Counted from the first letter of the stretch, positions 44,839-56,946 are shown. The stretch is 64,000 nucleotides of DNA from Castanea sativa (GCF_040712315.1 NC_134021.1:45261501-45325500), one strand, 5' to 3'. Made by a program: numbers and translations. The notes: generated by a model from the letters alone, not told the origin.

Positions 44839-46338
44839 ATCTGTGTTGTCTGGAAAAGCTTTACGAACTTAGATGGTAGTATGTATATGGATTATTATTG
44901 AATCCTCACCTATTCCTATGCAACAAGTAATATATATTTGAGAAATTTTTAGGTATTTTTAGAATATTGTGAAATGATGCTCTCTTCTCTTACATTCATT
45001 GTGGACTCTACCATGAATTTAATGAGTGAACCTTACCATGAATGTGAGAGGAGGAAGCACCATTCTTCATCCTCCAAAAGTACCTAAAAATTACTCATAT
45101 ATTTGGGTGGGTGAGAATTTATAGACTTGGGTCAACTGTTGCTTCGGGTGGACTTCATAATAAGACCATTTATTTTTTCTTTTTCTTTTTCTTGGATTCA
45201 TTGATTCAACAAGGGGTGTTATCCTCTAAAAAATGTCAAATAAATTTTTGGATATATTGAAGTCTTACATTCTTATATTAAACAAATATTGAGAATAGTA
45301 AATAGTTAATATAATATAATTAGACTTTTTTATTTAGAAAGTAATATAATTAGACTTAAACTAATAAACTCAATCTTTTGAGTTGAATAATGTCTCTATT
45401 TGTTATATCATGACTTTTGAGTGTAGTTATGATGTGTCTTTGTATTAGAACTCATTTCCCTCCCTCTTGTATGTGTGTGTGTTTGTTTCTCCAAAAAAAA
45501 AATTATATTTAATTTACCTTAAATAACTTGATTTGTAAACTTTTATGTTTATACAGCTATTGTTATATTTTAATATGTAAAATTTAATTTATTTAATAAA
45601 GATATTGATTTAAAATGTTTAAATAATGTGGAATCCAATTAGAACATATAACAGGTCAATAATATATGCATTTTTTTTTTTGAAGAATATATGTATATTA
45701 TTTTATTTATTTAGAAATTATTGATCAATTTAACTTGGTCTCCCTTGAAAAAAATTCTAGCTTCGCGACCAAATTCAAGCGAATAATCAACAGTCAACAG
45801 CCTGCATCCCTGCATCAAGCAAGCAGCCATGCAAGAGAATAAAAACAAAATAATGTTCAAAGAGCCAAAGCTATTTTGTGGAATTAACCAACCTACCATT
45901 CATTGTTTCACCTAACGTAGATTTTTCCAAGTTGTTATGACACCGGCTCTTCCATCCTAATAATACATTCAATCTTTAACGCCCTTTTTGTTTCCATTTT
46001 CGTCATGCATGTTTCAAGAATTAATTGATTAAAGCTATTGGTTACTCAGTTGAAGGATTGAATGAAATTCGAGCAACCTGCTGCAAAATAAAAATAAATA
46101 AAAGAAAATTTGGTTTGAGTAACTGTCAAATTATTGATGAAGGTGACGTAAGTGCTGACGGCAAATATTTTGGTTGTGATATTAATGTTATTGATAATGT
46201 TCCCAACCACGAACTTGCGCTTCATCTTATTGTCTTTTCAGTGGAAAATTCTTATATTTCACTTTGTTGTTGAAGATACTTTCAACACGGCAATACCACA
46301 GAAAGAAGAACAAGTAAAAAAAGTCATCTCTACGATCA
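44839..46338. other. Intergenic space between divergent LRK B and the A' block
   Basis: Contains an M2 MITE (44944-45092). 45093-45240 is homologous to 60150-60260 downstream of the B' deletion point. 46025-46280 is homologous to 27536-27720 upstream of LRK A, with a short shared frame (YFGCDINVIDNVP) not identified. No intact gene. Confidence 0.55.
44944..45092. mobile_element. 149-bp MITE, family M2
   Basis: Second copy of the self-complementary element at 10553-10700. It has ends AATTTTTAGGTATTTTT and AAAAGTACCTAAAAATT and inner CTTACATTCATTGTGG / CCATGAATGTGAGAGG. It lies about 105 bp upstream of the LRK B start codon. Confidence 0.8.
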
Positions 46339-46495
46339 ATAGCAAGAGGATTAACGTTGAGTGCGGGAGACACGGCCTTTATTGCTCTTGTACCACTACT
46401 CCATGAAACTTGAAGTGCTACTGCAAATGTTAATGATCACTGTGCCCCTTCAAATCTTCCTGCGCCAATATCCCAAACATAAGCTTTCCGTTTCC
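46339..46495 (+). pseudogene. Relic of an A-type LRK exon 1 upstream of A'
   Basis: Aligns with the first about 150 bases of the A and A' coding sequence (AGCAAGAGGATTAACGTTGAG, GCCTTTATTGCTCTTG). The start codon is ATA, there are indels and an in-frame TGA, and the alignment stops where an M1-type MITE begins near 46500. It is a dead fragment of a tandem copy. Confidence 0.82.
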
Positions 46496-46514
46496 TGTGT
46501 TTTTTTATTATTGA

Positions 46515-46803
46515 AAATATGTAATTAAGCTTAATAATTCAAATTTGAACTAATAACAACTAATCACTTATAATTTGTTGTGAAAATATTATAGATATAA
46601 CATCTCTTTTTAAGATAAACGATATGTTCACAATATTTTCACAACATTTTTACAATAAATCTTAAGTGACAGATTATTACTGATTGTTATTGTTGGAACA
46701 AAAATGCAATCTTAGCATTAAGTTCAAATTTGAATCAATAACAACTAACTACTATTGATTTATTCTGAAAATATTATAAAAATATTTTGGATATAACCTC
46801 TCT
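46515..46803. mobile_element. Partial and full M1 MITEs in tandem
   Basis: A right-half fragment (about 46515-46608) is followed by a fuller copy (about 46612-46803). They share the arms CACAATATTTTCACAAC and AAATCTTAAGTGACAGATT. Boundaries are approximate. Confidence 0.6.
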
Positions 46804-46919
46804 TTTTTTTCTTTTTCTTTTTTGGATGAACAGCTGATATTTGTATTGCATTTGTATTGCACTGTATGTCTACAACGTCTCATTAAGAATATAAGAATCA
46901 ACTATTTTCTTTAAAATGA

Positions 46920-47225
46920 AAGCAAAACGTAAAAAATTAAAAACTTCAACCACTAGCCAAGCAAAACGCGGCAACTCAATAAATTCTCCCACTTAACCAC
47001 CTACTACCTTGACCACTTCTCTTTCTTTACTTTACCTTCTTTTTTTTTTTTTTTTGTTTTGTTTTGCCACTGAAGCAGTGAAGCCATAACTCATTAACCA
47101 CTAGCCAAGCAAAACGTGGCAACTCAATAAATTCTCCCACCTTCCCACCTACTACCTTGACCACTTCTCTTGCTTTACTCTTTTCTTTTTCATTTTTTTG
47201 CCGCTGAAGCCATAATTCATTATTC
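46920..47225. repeat. Tandem duplication upstream of A'
   Basis: About 46950-47070 and 47097-47215 repeat each other (CACTAGCCAAGCAAAACG, AACTCAATAAATTCTCCCAC, CTACTACCTTGACCACTTCTC). The unit is about 145 bp. It lies just upstream of the A' start and is absent upstream of A. Confidence 0.8.
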
Positions 47226-47352
47226 AATCTTTCTCTTTCTTTATCTTTCCGTAGAAAATTCTACATTTTACTTTTCCAATACACACAAAGAAGTTTTTGT
47301 TATTTTTGTCTATGCTAGTTTGTACTAGCAGAAAAACTCCTCTCTACGATCA

Positions 47353-49720
47353 ATGGCAAGAGGATTAACGTTGAGTGCAGGACTCACGGTCTTTATTGCT
47401 CTTGTTCTAGTCCATGAAACTTATTGTACTGCAACTGCAAATGTTACTGATCAATGTACCCCTTCTTTCTGTGGCAATATCAACATAAGCTATCCGTTTC
47501 GATTGATGACTGATCCTAAAAACTGCGGTGACTCAAGCTATGAACTGTGGTGTGAGAAGAATCATACGGCCGTGCTATCCATATTTGGAGGAAAATACTA
47601 CGTAAAGGAAATCAATTACAGTGCGTACACATTCCGGATTGTGGACTGGGGTATACAGAATGAAAATTACTTCTCCTCCCCAAGGTATCCTTTATATCGA
47701 TTAAATCAACCTTATTATGAACGGAGCGATCTGTCGCTTGCGCTGCCTGATGGCAACACCTACCTAAATCGGATTATGATTTTCATGAGCTGTGAAAAAC
47801 CAGTGAATACTCCACTCTATTTGAATACTTCTACTTGCATTTACAATGGAGAGTATTCTTCCAACTCTTCAATTTCTCATTCCAAGAGGTATAAATATGT
47901 TACAATTGGAGAAGTAATATCGATGACAGTGAAGGATGTGAAGGACTCGTGCAAAGTAGAGCAGATGGTTATGACATCGTGGCCGCCACAAAATGATAAT
48001 CCAAATATTTCCTGTATAGAAGTCCACAATCAATTGGCATATGGTTTTCGGCTTTCATGGCACCCATTGATTTGTGAAAGCATATGCGGATGGCCCTTTT
48101 GCAGAAGCGATGAATTGAAGCGTGTTCAATGTGACAACAAGAGTACAGGTGGGTAAAAAAAGCGAGGAAGGGCATGACACTACTTTCCATTCTCTAATTA
48201 AATATGTTGACCATGATATTTATATTCATCTCCTCTTACATATTTCTTTCTTTTCTACCCGAGTTTTGTTGCATTTCTGATCCTGTCACTAACAATTCAT
48301 GTATTAGTTCATTATATTGAACTTCTTGGTGATGTTATTGAAATTTACTAGATTTAATTGTAAGGCAAATGCTCATGTTATTCTTTTCTTTGTCAAAAAT
48401 GCAGGATTGGTCCTATTGGTTGAAGGAATATGTCGTCTCTTGATGGGTGAGGTTTCTATCTCAAAAAGGTTATTTGACGGATAATATAGAATCGAGTATG
48501 AAATAGAATTGCCTGAGTAATTGTACCTGATGATGACACACCATGTATTTGGGCAATAATTGGATGATATCACAATCTTTTAAGCTTGAGAAAATGAAAG
48601 TAAAAATTATCGAATTTTTTAAAGATACCCCATCAATGTAAAAGACATGCTAGAAAATATTTATTGGAGTTTCAGCATAATGACTAAATTAATTTTAAGG
48701 TTCCAAATGCTGATGTTATTCTTTTCTTTGTCAAAAATGCAGGATGGTTATATTCTGTTTTCAAAGGTGAGGTTTTTTCTCAATATAGTCGTTTACAAGA
48801 TGCTAAGTAATATAGAATGGAAAATTAAATAGAAATGCATGAGTAAATTGTGCCTGATCTGATAATGAGACAAGTAAAGGAATAACCATGTACGCGGAAA
48901 ATTGGTTGATGGAATTTCCTAAGAAGATAGCTTTTTGGTGCATTATCCATCCATTCCAACGTAATAGACATGCTAAGAAATATTTGTTGTATTTTTTGTA
49001 TAATGACAAAATTAATTGTAAAGCTCCATACGCCGATGCTATAATTATTCTCTTCTTTGTGAAATGCAGGGCAGACACTTGACTATGGAATTTATTATCC
49101 CTACAAAGGTGAGTTTTCTTTCTCAAAAAAGTTGTTTGAAGGATAATGATAATACATAATGAAAAATGACATACAATTGTATTGAGTAATTGTGCCTGAT
49201 GTGAAGATGACACTAGCAGAGTAATAACCATGTACTCGGGTAATCGATTGATATTTTAGGCTTAAGAAAATGAAAAGTACTAATTATCGAATTTGTTAAG
49301 AAATTAGGGTTGTTTGGTAGTTAGAGTATTCACATCGTTTCATGTATAATAGGATAATAGGTAAATTTTACACATCTAACTCCAGAATTCACCTGTATTA
49401 GTCCATGTAAACTTGTGCAAATTTAAATTATTATTACAGTAACCTTGTAAACAAATAATATTTTAATGAAATGTAATGTAAAATAGGTAATTTGATGTGG
49501 GTGTTTTTAAAAAGTAATTGTGTAAAATAGAAAATATGGGTTCTTATGCTAAAATAGACAGAATTTTTTGCATAAATTGATACAAATACTCTTAGTTTTT
49601 AAAACAATTTTCTTGATTTTAAAAAAAAATTAGAACTAATTTAAAAAAAAAAAAAACTAGTAGGTACTACTAAAAATTCTTATGTTTTTAGAACCCCAAC
49701 CTAAAAATTTTATTCTAAAA

Positions 49721-49760
<40 letters not shown>

Positions 49761-52700
49761 TGCGGTGGCGGTGGCGGTGGCTGTTTAGTTTTGGCGCCAT
49801 GATTTTGTTGGCTATGAAACAGGCCTCCGATAAGTGGAGGAAAGTTTGGAGAGAACACCTCCAAACTATATCAATATATTTTTATTGGATGTGAATTTTG
49901 AAAATCTAGCCTTTGGATTGCATATTCTTATTATACCCTCCATGCTTACAAAATTTTAAAAAGATTAAAAACTAATAGCTATATCATCAATCAAATTTTA
50001 AAATTTCAAGTTTTTGTGATATAAAATTATGCATGAAAATAAGTTTATTTGTCGAATAACAACTAACACTCAATTTGAACTAAATTTGACGTGTAAGTTA
50101 AGAACATAAAGAATATATAATCCAATGATTAGATTTTGAAAAATTCATATTCAATAAAAAGCAATGTGGTTGATACAGTACCGATACCGGTATCGAAACA
50201 CCAACGTTTCGTACCGGTTTAAATACCGGCAATACTAGACGATTTCGGGCAATACCGGCCGGTACATAAAAAAAAAAAAAATTTAATTTTGTAATTTTTG
50301 AATTTTTGTAAGGACGAAATGGTAACTTACTTGCATTAACTTATTAGTATTATTTGTTTTCTTAATATGCAATGAACAATTAAGTTTTCTATTTTTTATA
50401 TTATGTTTTTTTTCTTTTAATTGATGTTAAAGTCTAAAATCATAAATAATTTATTCTGAATTGAGGTAATATTTTATGGTAAATTTTTATATTTAAAAAT
50501 ATATATATATATATATGTACATATATATATATATATATATATTAATATAAAAAGTAACGGTAAATCCAAAACGGTACACCGATATTAACCGGTATCAAAA
50601 TATATCGTTCCACTGATTTAACTGATACAACTTCTGATACAAGATTGACTCCCTTAATAAAAAAGATATATGAAAAGTTTAAAAGATTAGTCACTAAGGA
50701 GTGGGACTCGTGAATATTGAGTATAGGATTAGAACTACACAGTTTGGACTGGTCTAGGTTTGATGGGCACGTCTTAGATTGTTGTGGGTCTGCTTTGTGG
50801 GTTGACATTGTTTGGTCTTGGGTCCATGGTTGCCGCTGTAGTTTGTGGGCACGAGTTAGAGGTTGTGATGCTTTAGTTGGGAAAAAACGAAAAAACTCAG
50901 ATTAGAAATACCTCGCCAGACAAGTTTTCAAGGTAAAAAAATAAAAAAATAATAATAATAATAATAATAATAATTTCTAAGAACTACTTCTCAAAACATT
51001 TTTTTTTTTGGGGGGTTTTGAAAACACAAAACAACTACGATACAATAGAAAACCATTCTCTTGATTACCTTTTATTTTTTTTTTTATTATTATTATTTTA
51101 TATCAGAGGGTTAGTATTCAAAGAACAATGCATGTCTTGAACATTTATTCTATTGTAACCTAATTCAAATGTCGTTGGCTTGACTCAGTGGACAAATTCT
51201 TCGCCCCTAGCTGTAGGTTAACTAAAGCACATTGAAGGCTTTTAATTGTTTTAAATTAGGAATAAAAAAAGAAAATAACATAGAGAAACAAAGTGAAAGT
51301 AAGAAAGAGGGGGAATTAATGTAGTTCATCTTGATGGCATACGTCCACAACAGAAAGTTCTTGATGACTACAACTTTACTAGTAAACTTGTGTTACGCAA
51401 ACCTATTAACAAGTATTTCTAGTAGGCTAAACCCTACTAATCATACATTAGACCAAGGCTACAACACATACAACTCAGGTAGAATTATGATTCTTTGCTT
51501 GCACACTAAGTAGGATTGGGTCTAGATATCTTTAGTATCTCCCTTAGTGCGGTAGTCACTCTATAAGTATAAATGTTTGTGGGGTGTGGGGTGTGGGGGG
51601 CAAGAGCCGGGGTTCAAGTCTTCAGGATTCACACACATATATACTTAGATTAGGCTAGAGTAGAAATTCTCTCTTGTATAAAAAAAAATGTTGAATCTTT
51701 TTGGTATTATTTAATAATTTCAACAATAGGAAGGGAAGATTTGAACCCCGGTTTTCCTAGTAATTGAGAGAAAGTTATACCATTGAGTTCTAATGCTCTT
51801 GGCTATTCAAGTAGAATAATTTCTGTACTTGCACTCAAGGTAAAATTAGAATTAGGCCTCGAGTATGATTGGATTTTGACATATATATAAAGCCAACCAG
51901 TTTCTACGGTTGTTTATAATTCTTGTTAAGCATGGGTCAATGAGAGTATTTTATTTTTTATTTTTAGATAAGCCTTAATCCTTAGAGATTTCAAGTTATT
52001 CCGGTCACTCATTTCACTGATTAGTAGTTCATCTTTTGTTAGCAAAAAGTAATTACAACTTTTTTTGGTTGCAGATTGGTTTAACTTATCAATGTACTTC
52101 GGTAAGAACCTGAATCTCTCCTTTGATCTTCTTCAACTTTTTTAGCAGATCATTCCTTAAGATTGTGCTTGAAAACAGTTTACCATGCAAACAATTAAGA
52201 CATAAATATTGGTGACATTTAATGGGAAAGAACAAATTTTCTGCTTAATTACTTTACTAGAATTAGGAAGGCACTTAGTTGTAAGTTTAATTATTTTCAA
52301 CTAAAAATTGAAAAAGCTGACACTAGTGCAACAACAAATTTGTTTTCTCATAGTTATTTCGGTGATGTGCCCTGTACAGTATTCACACATGCAGCAATAA
52401 TGTCCTTGGGAGCTCCATGTGTGGTTGCTTTTTTGATATATAAGTGGCGTAGGAGGCATTTGTCAATGTATGACGCTGTTGAAGAATTTCTACAAAGTCA
52501 AAATAACCTCATGCCAATTAGGTACTCTTACTCACAAATTAAGAAGATGACCAAAGGTTTCAAGGACAAATTGGGTGAAGGTGGCTATGGCTCTGTATTT
52601 AAAGGAAAGCTCCAAAGTGGCCATCTTGTAGCTATAAAGATGTTGGGTGAGTCCAAAGCCAATGGTCAAGACTTTATCAGTGAAGTTGCAACAATTGGAA

Positions 52701-53497
52701 GGATTCACCATTCTAATGTAGTGCAACTCATTGGCTTTTGTGCAGAGGGACCAAGGCGTGCCCTTATATATGAATTCATGCCTAATGGTTCTCTTGACAA
52801 ATACATTTTTATTCAAGAAGGAAGAATTCTCTTAAGTATTGAGAAAACATATGACATTTCCCTTGGAGTGGCTCGTGGAATTGAATATCTACATAGAGGA
52901 TGCGACATGCAAATTCTACATTTTGATATTAAGCCTCATAACATTCTTCTTGATGAAAAATTTACCCCAAAAGTTTCTGATTTCGGTCTTGCAAAACTTT
53001 ATCCTACAGATAAGAGCATAGTGTCTTTGACTGCTGCAAGAGGAACACTAGGATATATTGCTCCAGAATTGTTCTATAAGAACATTGGAGGTGTCTCATA
53101 TAAAGCTGATGTTTATAGTTTTGGCATGTTATTGCTGGAAATGGCAAGCAAAAGAAAGAACTTTAATGAATTTGCAGACCATTCAAGCCAAAGTTACCTC
53201 CCAACTTGGGCCTATGATCAAGTTAGCAAAGGAAATGAGATACTAATGGAAGATGTTGTGGAGGAGGAGAAGAAAATAGTTAAAAAGATGATCATGGTTG
53301 CATTATGGTGTATACAAATGAAGCCTAGTGATCGTCCTTCAATGAACAAAGTAGTAGAAATGCTAGAAGGAGAAGTTGAATGCTTACAGATGCCTTCCAA
53401 GCCTTTCCTATCATCACTAGGAGATGTAGGAGACAACTTAAATCCAACTTGCTCATCAATTCAATCAGGAGAATCAAGTCAATCAGCTCAAGTTTAA
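47353..53497 (+). CDS. LRK A': LRK10L / Lr10-type receptor-like Ser/Thr kinase
   Basis: Six exons in my model: 47353-48148, 48405-48446, 48743-48766, 49070-49108, 52075-52101 and 52380-53497. All have GT-AG borders, every junction splits a codon after base 1, and the total is 682 codons including the stop. Residues 1-27 are a signal peptide. GUB_WAK_bind follows ([17 protein letters not shown]) with many N-glycosylation sites. A transmembrane helix lies near residues 312-330 ([14 protein letters not shown]), then basic KWRRRH. Kinase hallmarks: [12 protein letters not shown] (Lys396), HFDIKPHN (Asp492), SDFGLAKL (Asp510), APE and SDRPSM. HFD in place of HRD is usual in this family and suggests a non-RD, immunity-type kinase. 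Relatives include wheat Lr10. It is the only A/B member in the window with an open frame. Use of all three microexons is an assumption. Confidence 0.85.
48405..49240 (+). repeat. Tandem microexon modules in LRK A'
   Basis: Three related exon-intron modules of about 330 bp with microexons of 42, 24 and 39 nt, encoding [20 protein letters not shown] and [12 protein letters not shown]. The intron starts (GTGAGGTTTC, GTGAGGTTTT, GTGAGTTTTC) and ends (TGTCAAAAATGCAG, TGTGAAATGCAG) are alike. All three microexons are multiples of three, so any may be skipped without changing frame. Confidence 0.75.
50162..50660. mobile_element. Candidate mobile element rich in ACCGGTA
   Basis: Present in A' and absent from the same point in the A intron (about 35225). 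Repeated ACCGGTAT / ATACCGG motifs at both sides and an end reading GATTGACTCCCTTAA. A relative in the opposite orientation begins at 56633 (AAGGGAGTCAATTCGTACCG) and cuts off the B' kinase exon. Termini and class are uncertain. Confidence 0.55.
51545..51689 (+). mobile_element. tRNA-derived SINE, family S3
   Basis: Begins TAGTGCGGTAGTCACTC (A-box region). Has GGGGTTCAAGTCTTC (B box) about 70 bp later, then CACACATATATACTTAGATT and an A-rich end. It is absent from the A intron. The target duplication is not clear. Confidence 0.72.
51707..51804 (-). mobile_element. tRNA-derived SINE, family S2
   Basis: Paralogue of 38455-38563 with decayed A box (GAACTCAATGGTATAAC on -) and the B box GGGGTTCAAATC retained. 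Confidence 0.75.
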
Positions 53498-54875
53498 TTG
53501 CAAACCAGGTCATATATCAAGTCGATTGATTTACATGGCAAAGTATTACGTATTTTAGGTGTTGGCTTATTCCATCATAAATTTGGTTGTAATCTCTACT
53601 AATTTTTACTTATAATGACAAGGTTTCAATATAATTGTTTTCAGTTTCATTTGTAATCATTTTGTGTAATCAAGGATGAAGTCGAATGAAAACTAAAAAT
53701 ATTCTAGGTTTATTATCAATGAGTTATCGTAATATGTGTTTATATATATATTACGTCTATAACATTTTTATAACATTTTTACAATAAATCATAAGTAATT
53801 AGTTATTATTAGTTCAAATTTAAACCTAATACTAAGAATATTCCTTCTTTATAACGAGAAGATGCGAAGATGGGTTTTTCATTTTTATTTTCTGGTTTGG
53901 TTCAGTTGATGACAGCTACTGAGCTTCCTTGGGAGTTGACTAGTTGAAATATGATAGAACTTAAACTGCACGCTTTCATAGGAAGTTGCCACGTTTTGCT
54001 CACACTTGAGAGTTTCCAGGTTTGATAGGATTTTTTTGAATTAGTAATTTGATAGGATTTGTTGACTTGGTGTTATAAGGATTTATTTAAAAGATAATAA
54101 ATATTTTAATGTATTTATTGATTCTTTTTTAAGTTTTTATAATGTTTTTTCAAAACTTTCGATTGAAGATTAATTACTGTTCGCGATGGGTAGACCAATA
54201 GTACAATAAATCCCTTGCTTGTAGAATTTTTTAAAGTGCTAATACTTAAACTTAAATTAAAAAGCACTTAGTCAAACCTGAGACAATCACTTAAAGACTG
54301 AGTTTCTAACCACTCGGTCAAACTCACTAAGTTGTGTTTATTGATTATTTATATTGGTAACTTTTTTTTGATGACCTTATATTAGTAAAATTAATATAAT
54401 TGTGTGAAATTAATATTATTGAAACTGTATTAAGACTAAACTTGATAAAATAGTATCTTATTTATTTCTAGTTATAAGCTTGTAATTCCTTATTTTATAA
54501 ATTTATTATATTTTTATTTATAATTAATAATTATTTATTTATGAGATGTCACGGTTCTACCCTTAGTCCAACTTGGATTGAACCAAAAAGCCAAAAACCA
54601 ATATTTTTTTCGGTTTTAAATTAGGTCCAATTTTTAAAAACATAGTGTGAACCCATTTAAACACAAAATATGCAAATATAGAATATAAAAATAGAAAATG
54701 ATGTAAAAACTATTTGAATTGAAAAGGCCAACCCTCGAAACTCAAGGTAAACAGTCAAAATCAACTCCTGGGCAGCGGTCAATAGTCCTAACTGGTTTAA
54801 TTTGACCCAATTCATGTTATTGGTTGGATTGAGTCCGGTAACCGGATTCAATGCTGAGTACTGACGTGCCCCGAA
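53498..54875. other. 3' flank of LRK A'
   Basis: Presumed 3' UTR, a partial M1 MITE (about 53745-53850), AT-rich sequence, and a block (54680-54860) shared with the 3' flank of A. No gene. Confidence 0.55.
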
Positions 54876-54932
54876 GTTGCTAACTTCGCAAATATGCTAG
54901 TTGCTAACTTCGCAAATATGCTAGTTGCTAAC
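54876..54932 (+). repeat. 24-bp tandem repeat, 2.4 copies
   Basis: Two exact units of GTTGCTAACTTCGCAAATAT plus GCTA, and the first nine bases of a third unit, which also form the left target duplication of the next element. Confidence 0.93.
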
Positions 54933-55154
54933 GAGTCTAAATCTTCTGTCTCACTTTTTATGCTCCATTCTATACTCTACTAATAAAAACTTGCCACGTG
55001 TTCACTTAATTAATTAAATACTATCATTACTGACTTATTAATGCTACCGTTATTAATTAATAATAGTATTTAATTAATTAGGTGAACACGCGGCAAGTTT
55101 TTATTGGTGGGGTATAGAGTGGAGCAGGAAAAGTGGGACAGAAGATTTGAACTC
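54933..55154. mobile_element. 222-bp Mutator-type MITE
   Basis: Ends GAGTCTAAATCTTCTGTC and GACAGAAGATTTGAACTC, with arms of about 100 bp meeting in TTAATTAATTAAATAC. Perfect 9-bp target duplication GTTGCTAAC (54924-54932, 55155-55163), the MULE target size. Confidence 0.9.
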
Positions 55155-55163
55155 GTTGCTAAC

Positions 55164-55797
55164 GTTACTTGCACATTAATGTGGCACTAATGCTGATGTG
55201 GCACTGTGTGAAGTTGACACATGGCTTGAGCGGCTTCTTCCAACAACAATATTTCAAACTCTTCTTTACATAATTTAACACATTTTACCTTAAGCATCTG
55301 TTAGACAAAAAAAAAGAAAAAAGTAAACACTGTTTGAAATTTTTTTATAACACCAATTTATATTTGGAAAGCACCAGGGTAGACCTAGTTCGAACGGGAA
55401 GCTTTATTTGTGTTAAGCACTGAATTAGTCTTAAAATAAAAAATTTAGCCAAAAATTATTCTTAAAAAAAAATCTTAATTTATACCTTTCCATATAAGGG
55501 CACAAGTTTGACTATAACACTCTTAAAAACTATCTAAAATAGGGAAATAAAGCCTTATTCTACAAAATTCTGAAATTTTATAAAAATTAATAAACAACAA
55601 AAAACTAAATGCACATTCTTGACTTCCTTAATAGGAATTAAGAGATATATTTTATACGCATCATCTTGCTTATACTCAATATAAGACAACTAGAAGTAAC
55701 TTAATTGACTGTAAGATTAAAAATTTCAATCCCTAAGTACAACACGATTGTAACCTATATTATCATTGGGGACTCCTAGCTCAAAAATACTTATTAT
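55164..55797. other. Intergenic stretch downstream of B'
   Basis: AT-rich sequence without recognised gene or repeat family. Confidence 0.5.
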
Positions 55798-56632
55798 GAT
55801 TTTGGGATGACTTCTAACTCTTGATTTGGACACCTTACAAACATACTCGCGTTGATTCTTGTAGGGCCTGTAGAGGCAAAGGGATTAGGAGGCATGGTTA
55901 ACTTATCTCCTTCTCCCTCCAACATTTGAACCACAATCTTCATAGAAAGACAATCCACTGGGTGCCACTAGATGCATCAGAGTCCCACAATTTCTAGTTT
56001 CTTTGCAATTTTAGCATCTCCATTATCCCTAACATAGAATCGTAGATCTTCCTTTTCCTCTAACAAATTGTAGATCCATTTTGGAAAATATATTTGGCTA
56101 GTGTTCTAGTTACATCCACATTTTTCCTACTTCCAACCATTTCAAGCAACAGTATTCCAAAACTATAAACATCTGACTTGTAAGACACACTCCCAAAGTT
56201 CCTAGAGAACACTTCGGGTGCAATGTAGCTCATGGTCCCCCTAGCTGTGGTCATCGACACTACACTCTAATCCTTTGCACAACACTTAGCTAAACCAAAA
56301 TTAAAAATTTTTGGATTAAAATTTTGGTCTAGCAAAACATTATGAGGTTTAATATCAAAATGTAGGATTTGTTGATCACATCCTTGGTGAAGATATTCAA
56401 TTCCTTTTGCTATGCCGAGTGCAATGTGTTGTAGCTTTTCCTAACGAAGGAAATGGTTAGAATCTACTGAGGAAATGAACTTCTCTAGTGAATCATTTGG
56501 TAAAAACTCATAAACTAGAGCTCTTCTAAATCCATCGGCGCAAAAGCCAACCAAGCGAACCACATTAACATGGTGGATTCTACCCATTGTTCATACTTCA
56601 TTTATGAATTCTTCTCCATTGCCCTTGGAACT
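55798..56632 (-). pseudogene. LRK B' kinase remnant
   Basis: Aligns on - with B exon 3 from the end of the coding region up to the VAVKIL segment (B 41510-42355). The N-lobe is missing because an ACCGGTA-type insertion begins at 56633. Disabling changes include CAG to TAG in the segment after SDFGLAKL (about 56265-56268) and a short deletion at about 56105 that shifts the frame. At the codon where B has TGA, this copy has CGA (about 56040). Confidence 0.88.
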
Positions 56633-56940
56633 AAGGGAGTCAATTCGTACCGAAAACTGTACTGGTTTGGCCAGTGGAACGAAATATTTCAGTACCGGTA
56701 TACTGTTTCGGAATTACCGTTATTTTATAAAGAGTTCAAATTTAATAATGATTGAGTGTAAAAATCATGTTAGTAAAAGTCAAAGTGCACACAATTTATT
56801 AAAAATATTTATAAATTATAAAACGTCTCATTTAAATATCTTTTTTTTTTAAAAAAAACTCATTTAAATATCTTTGATCTTTAAGTTTTAGTTAAAATAC
56901 TATCTTTTAAAATTCATTATACATTGATATTTTTTTTAAT
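56633..56940. mobile_element. ACCGGTA-type insertion, partial
   Basis: Begins AAGGGAGTCAATTCGTACCG at the exact point where homology to the B kinase exon stops, and contains GTACCGGTATACTG. It looks like an inverted relative of 50162-50660. The right end is not resolved. Confidence 0.5.
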
Positions 56941-56946
56941 TATTAT

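Larger units (their letters stand above)
49109..52074. other. Large intron of LRK A'
   Basis: Paralogous to the A intron, minus the LTR and Mutator-like insertions. Private features are a CT run (49721-49757), an ACCGGTA-rich insertion (about 50162-50660), a long ATA run (50953-50975), an S3 SINE (51545-51689) and the shared S2 SINE (51707-51804). No gene. Confidence 0.65.

Noticed and set aside
52340..52379. Use of an upstream start for the kinase exon as a stand-alone kinase
   Set aside because: The apparent start is TTG. An AG acceptor before 52380 joins the upstream exons in the right phase and gives a complete receptor.
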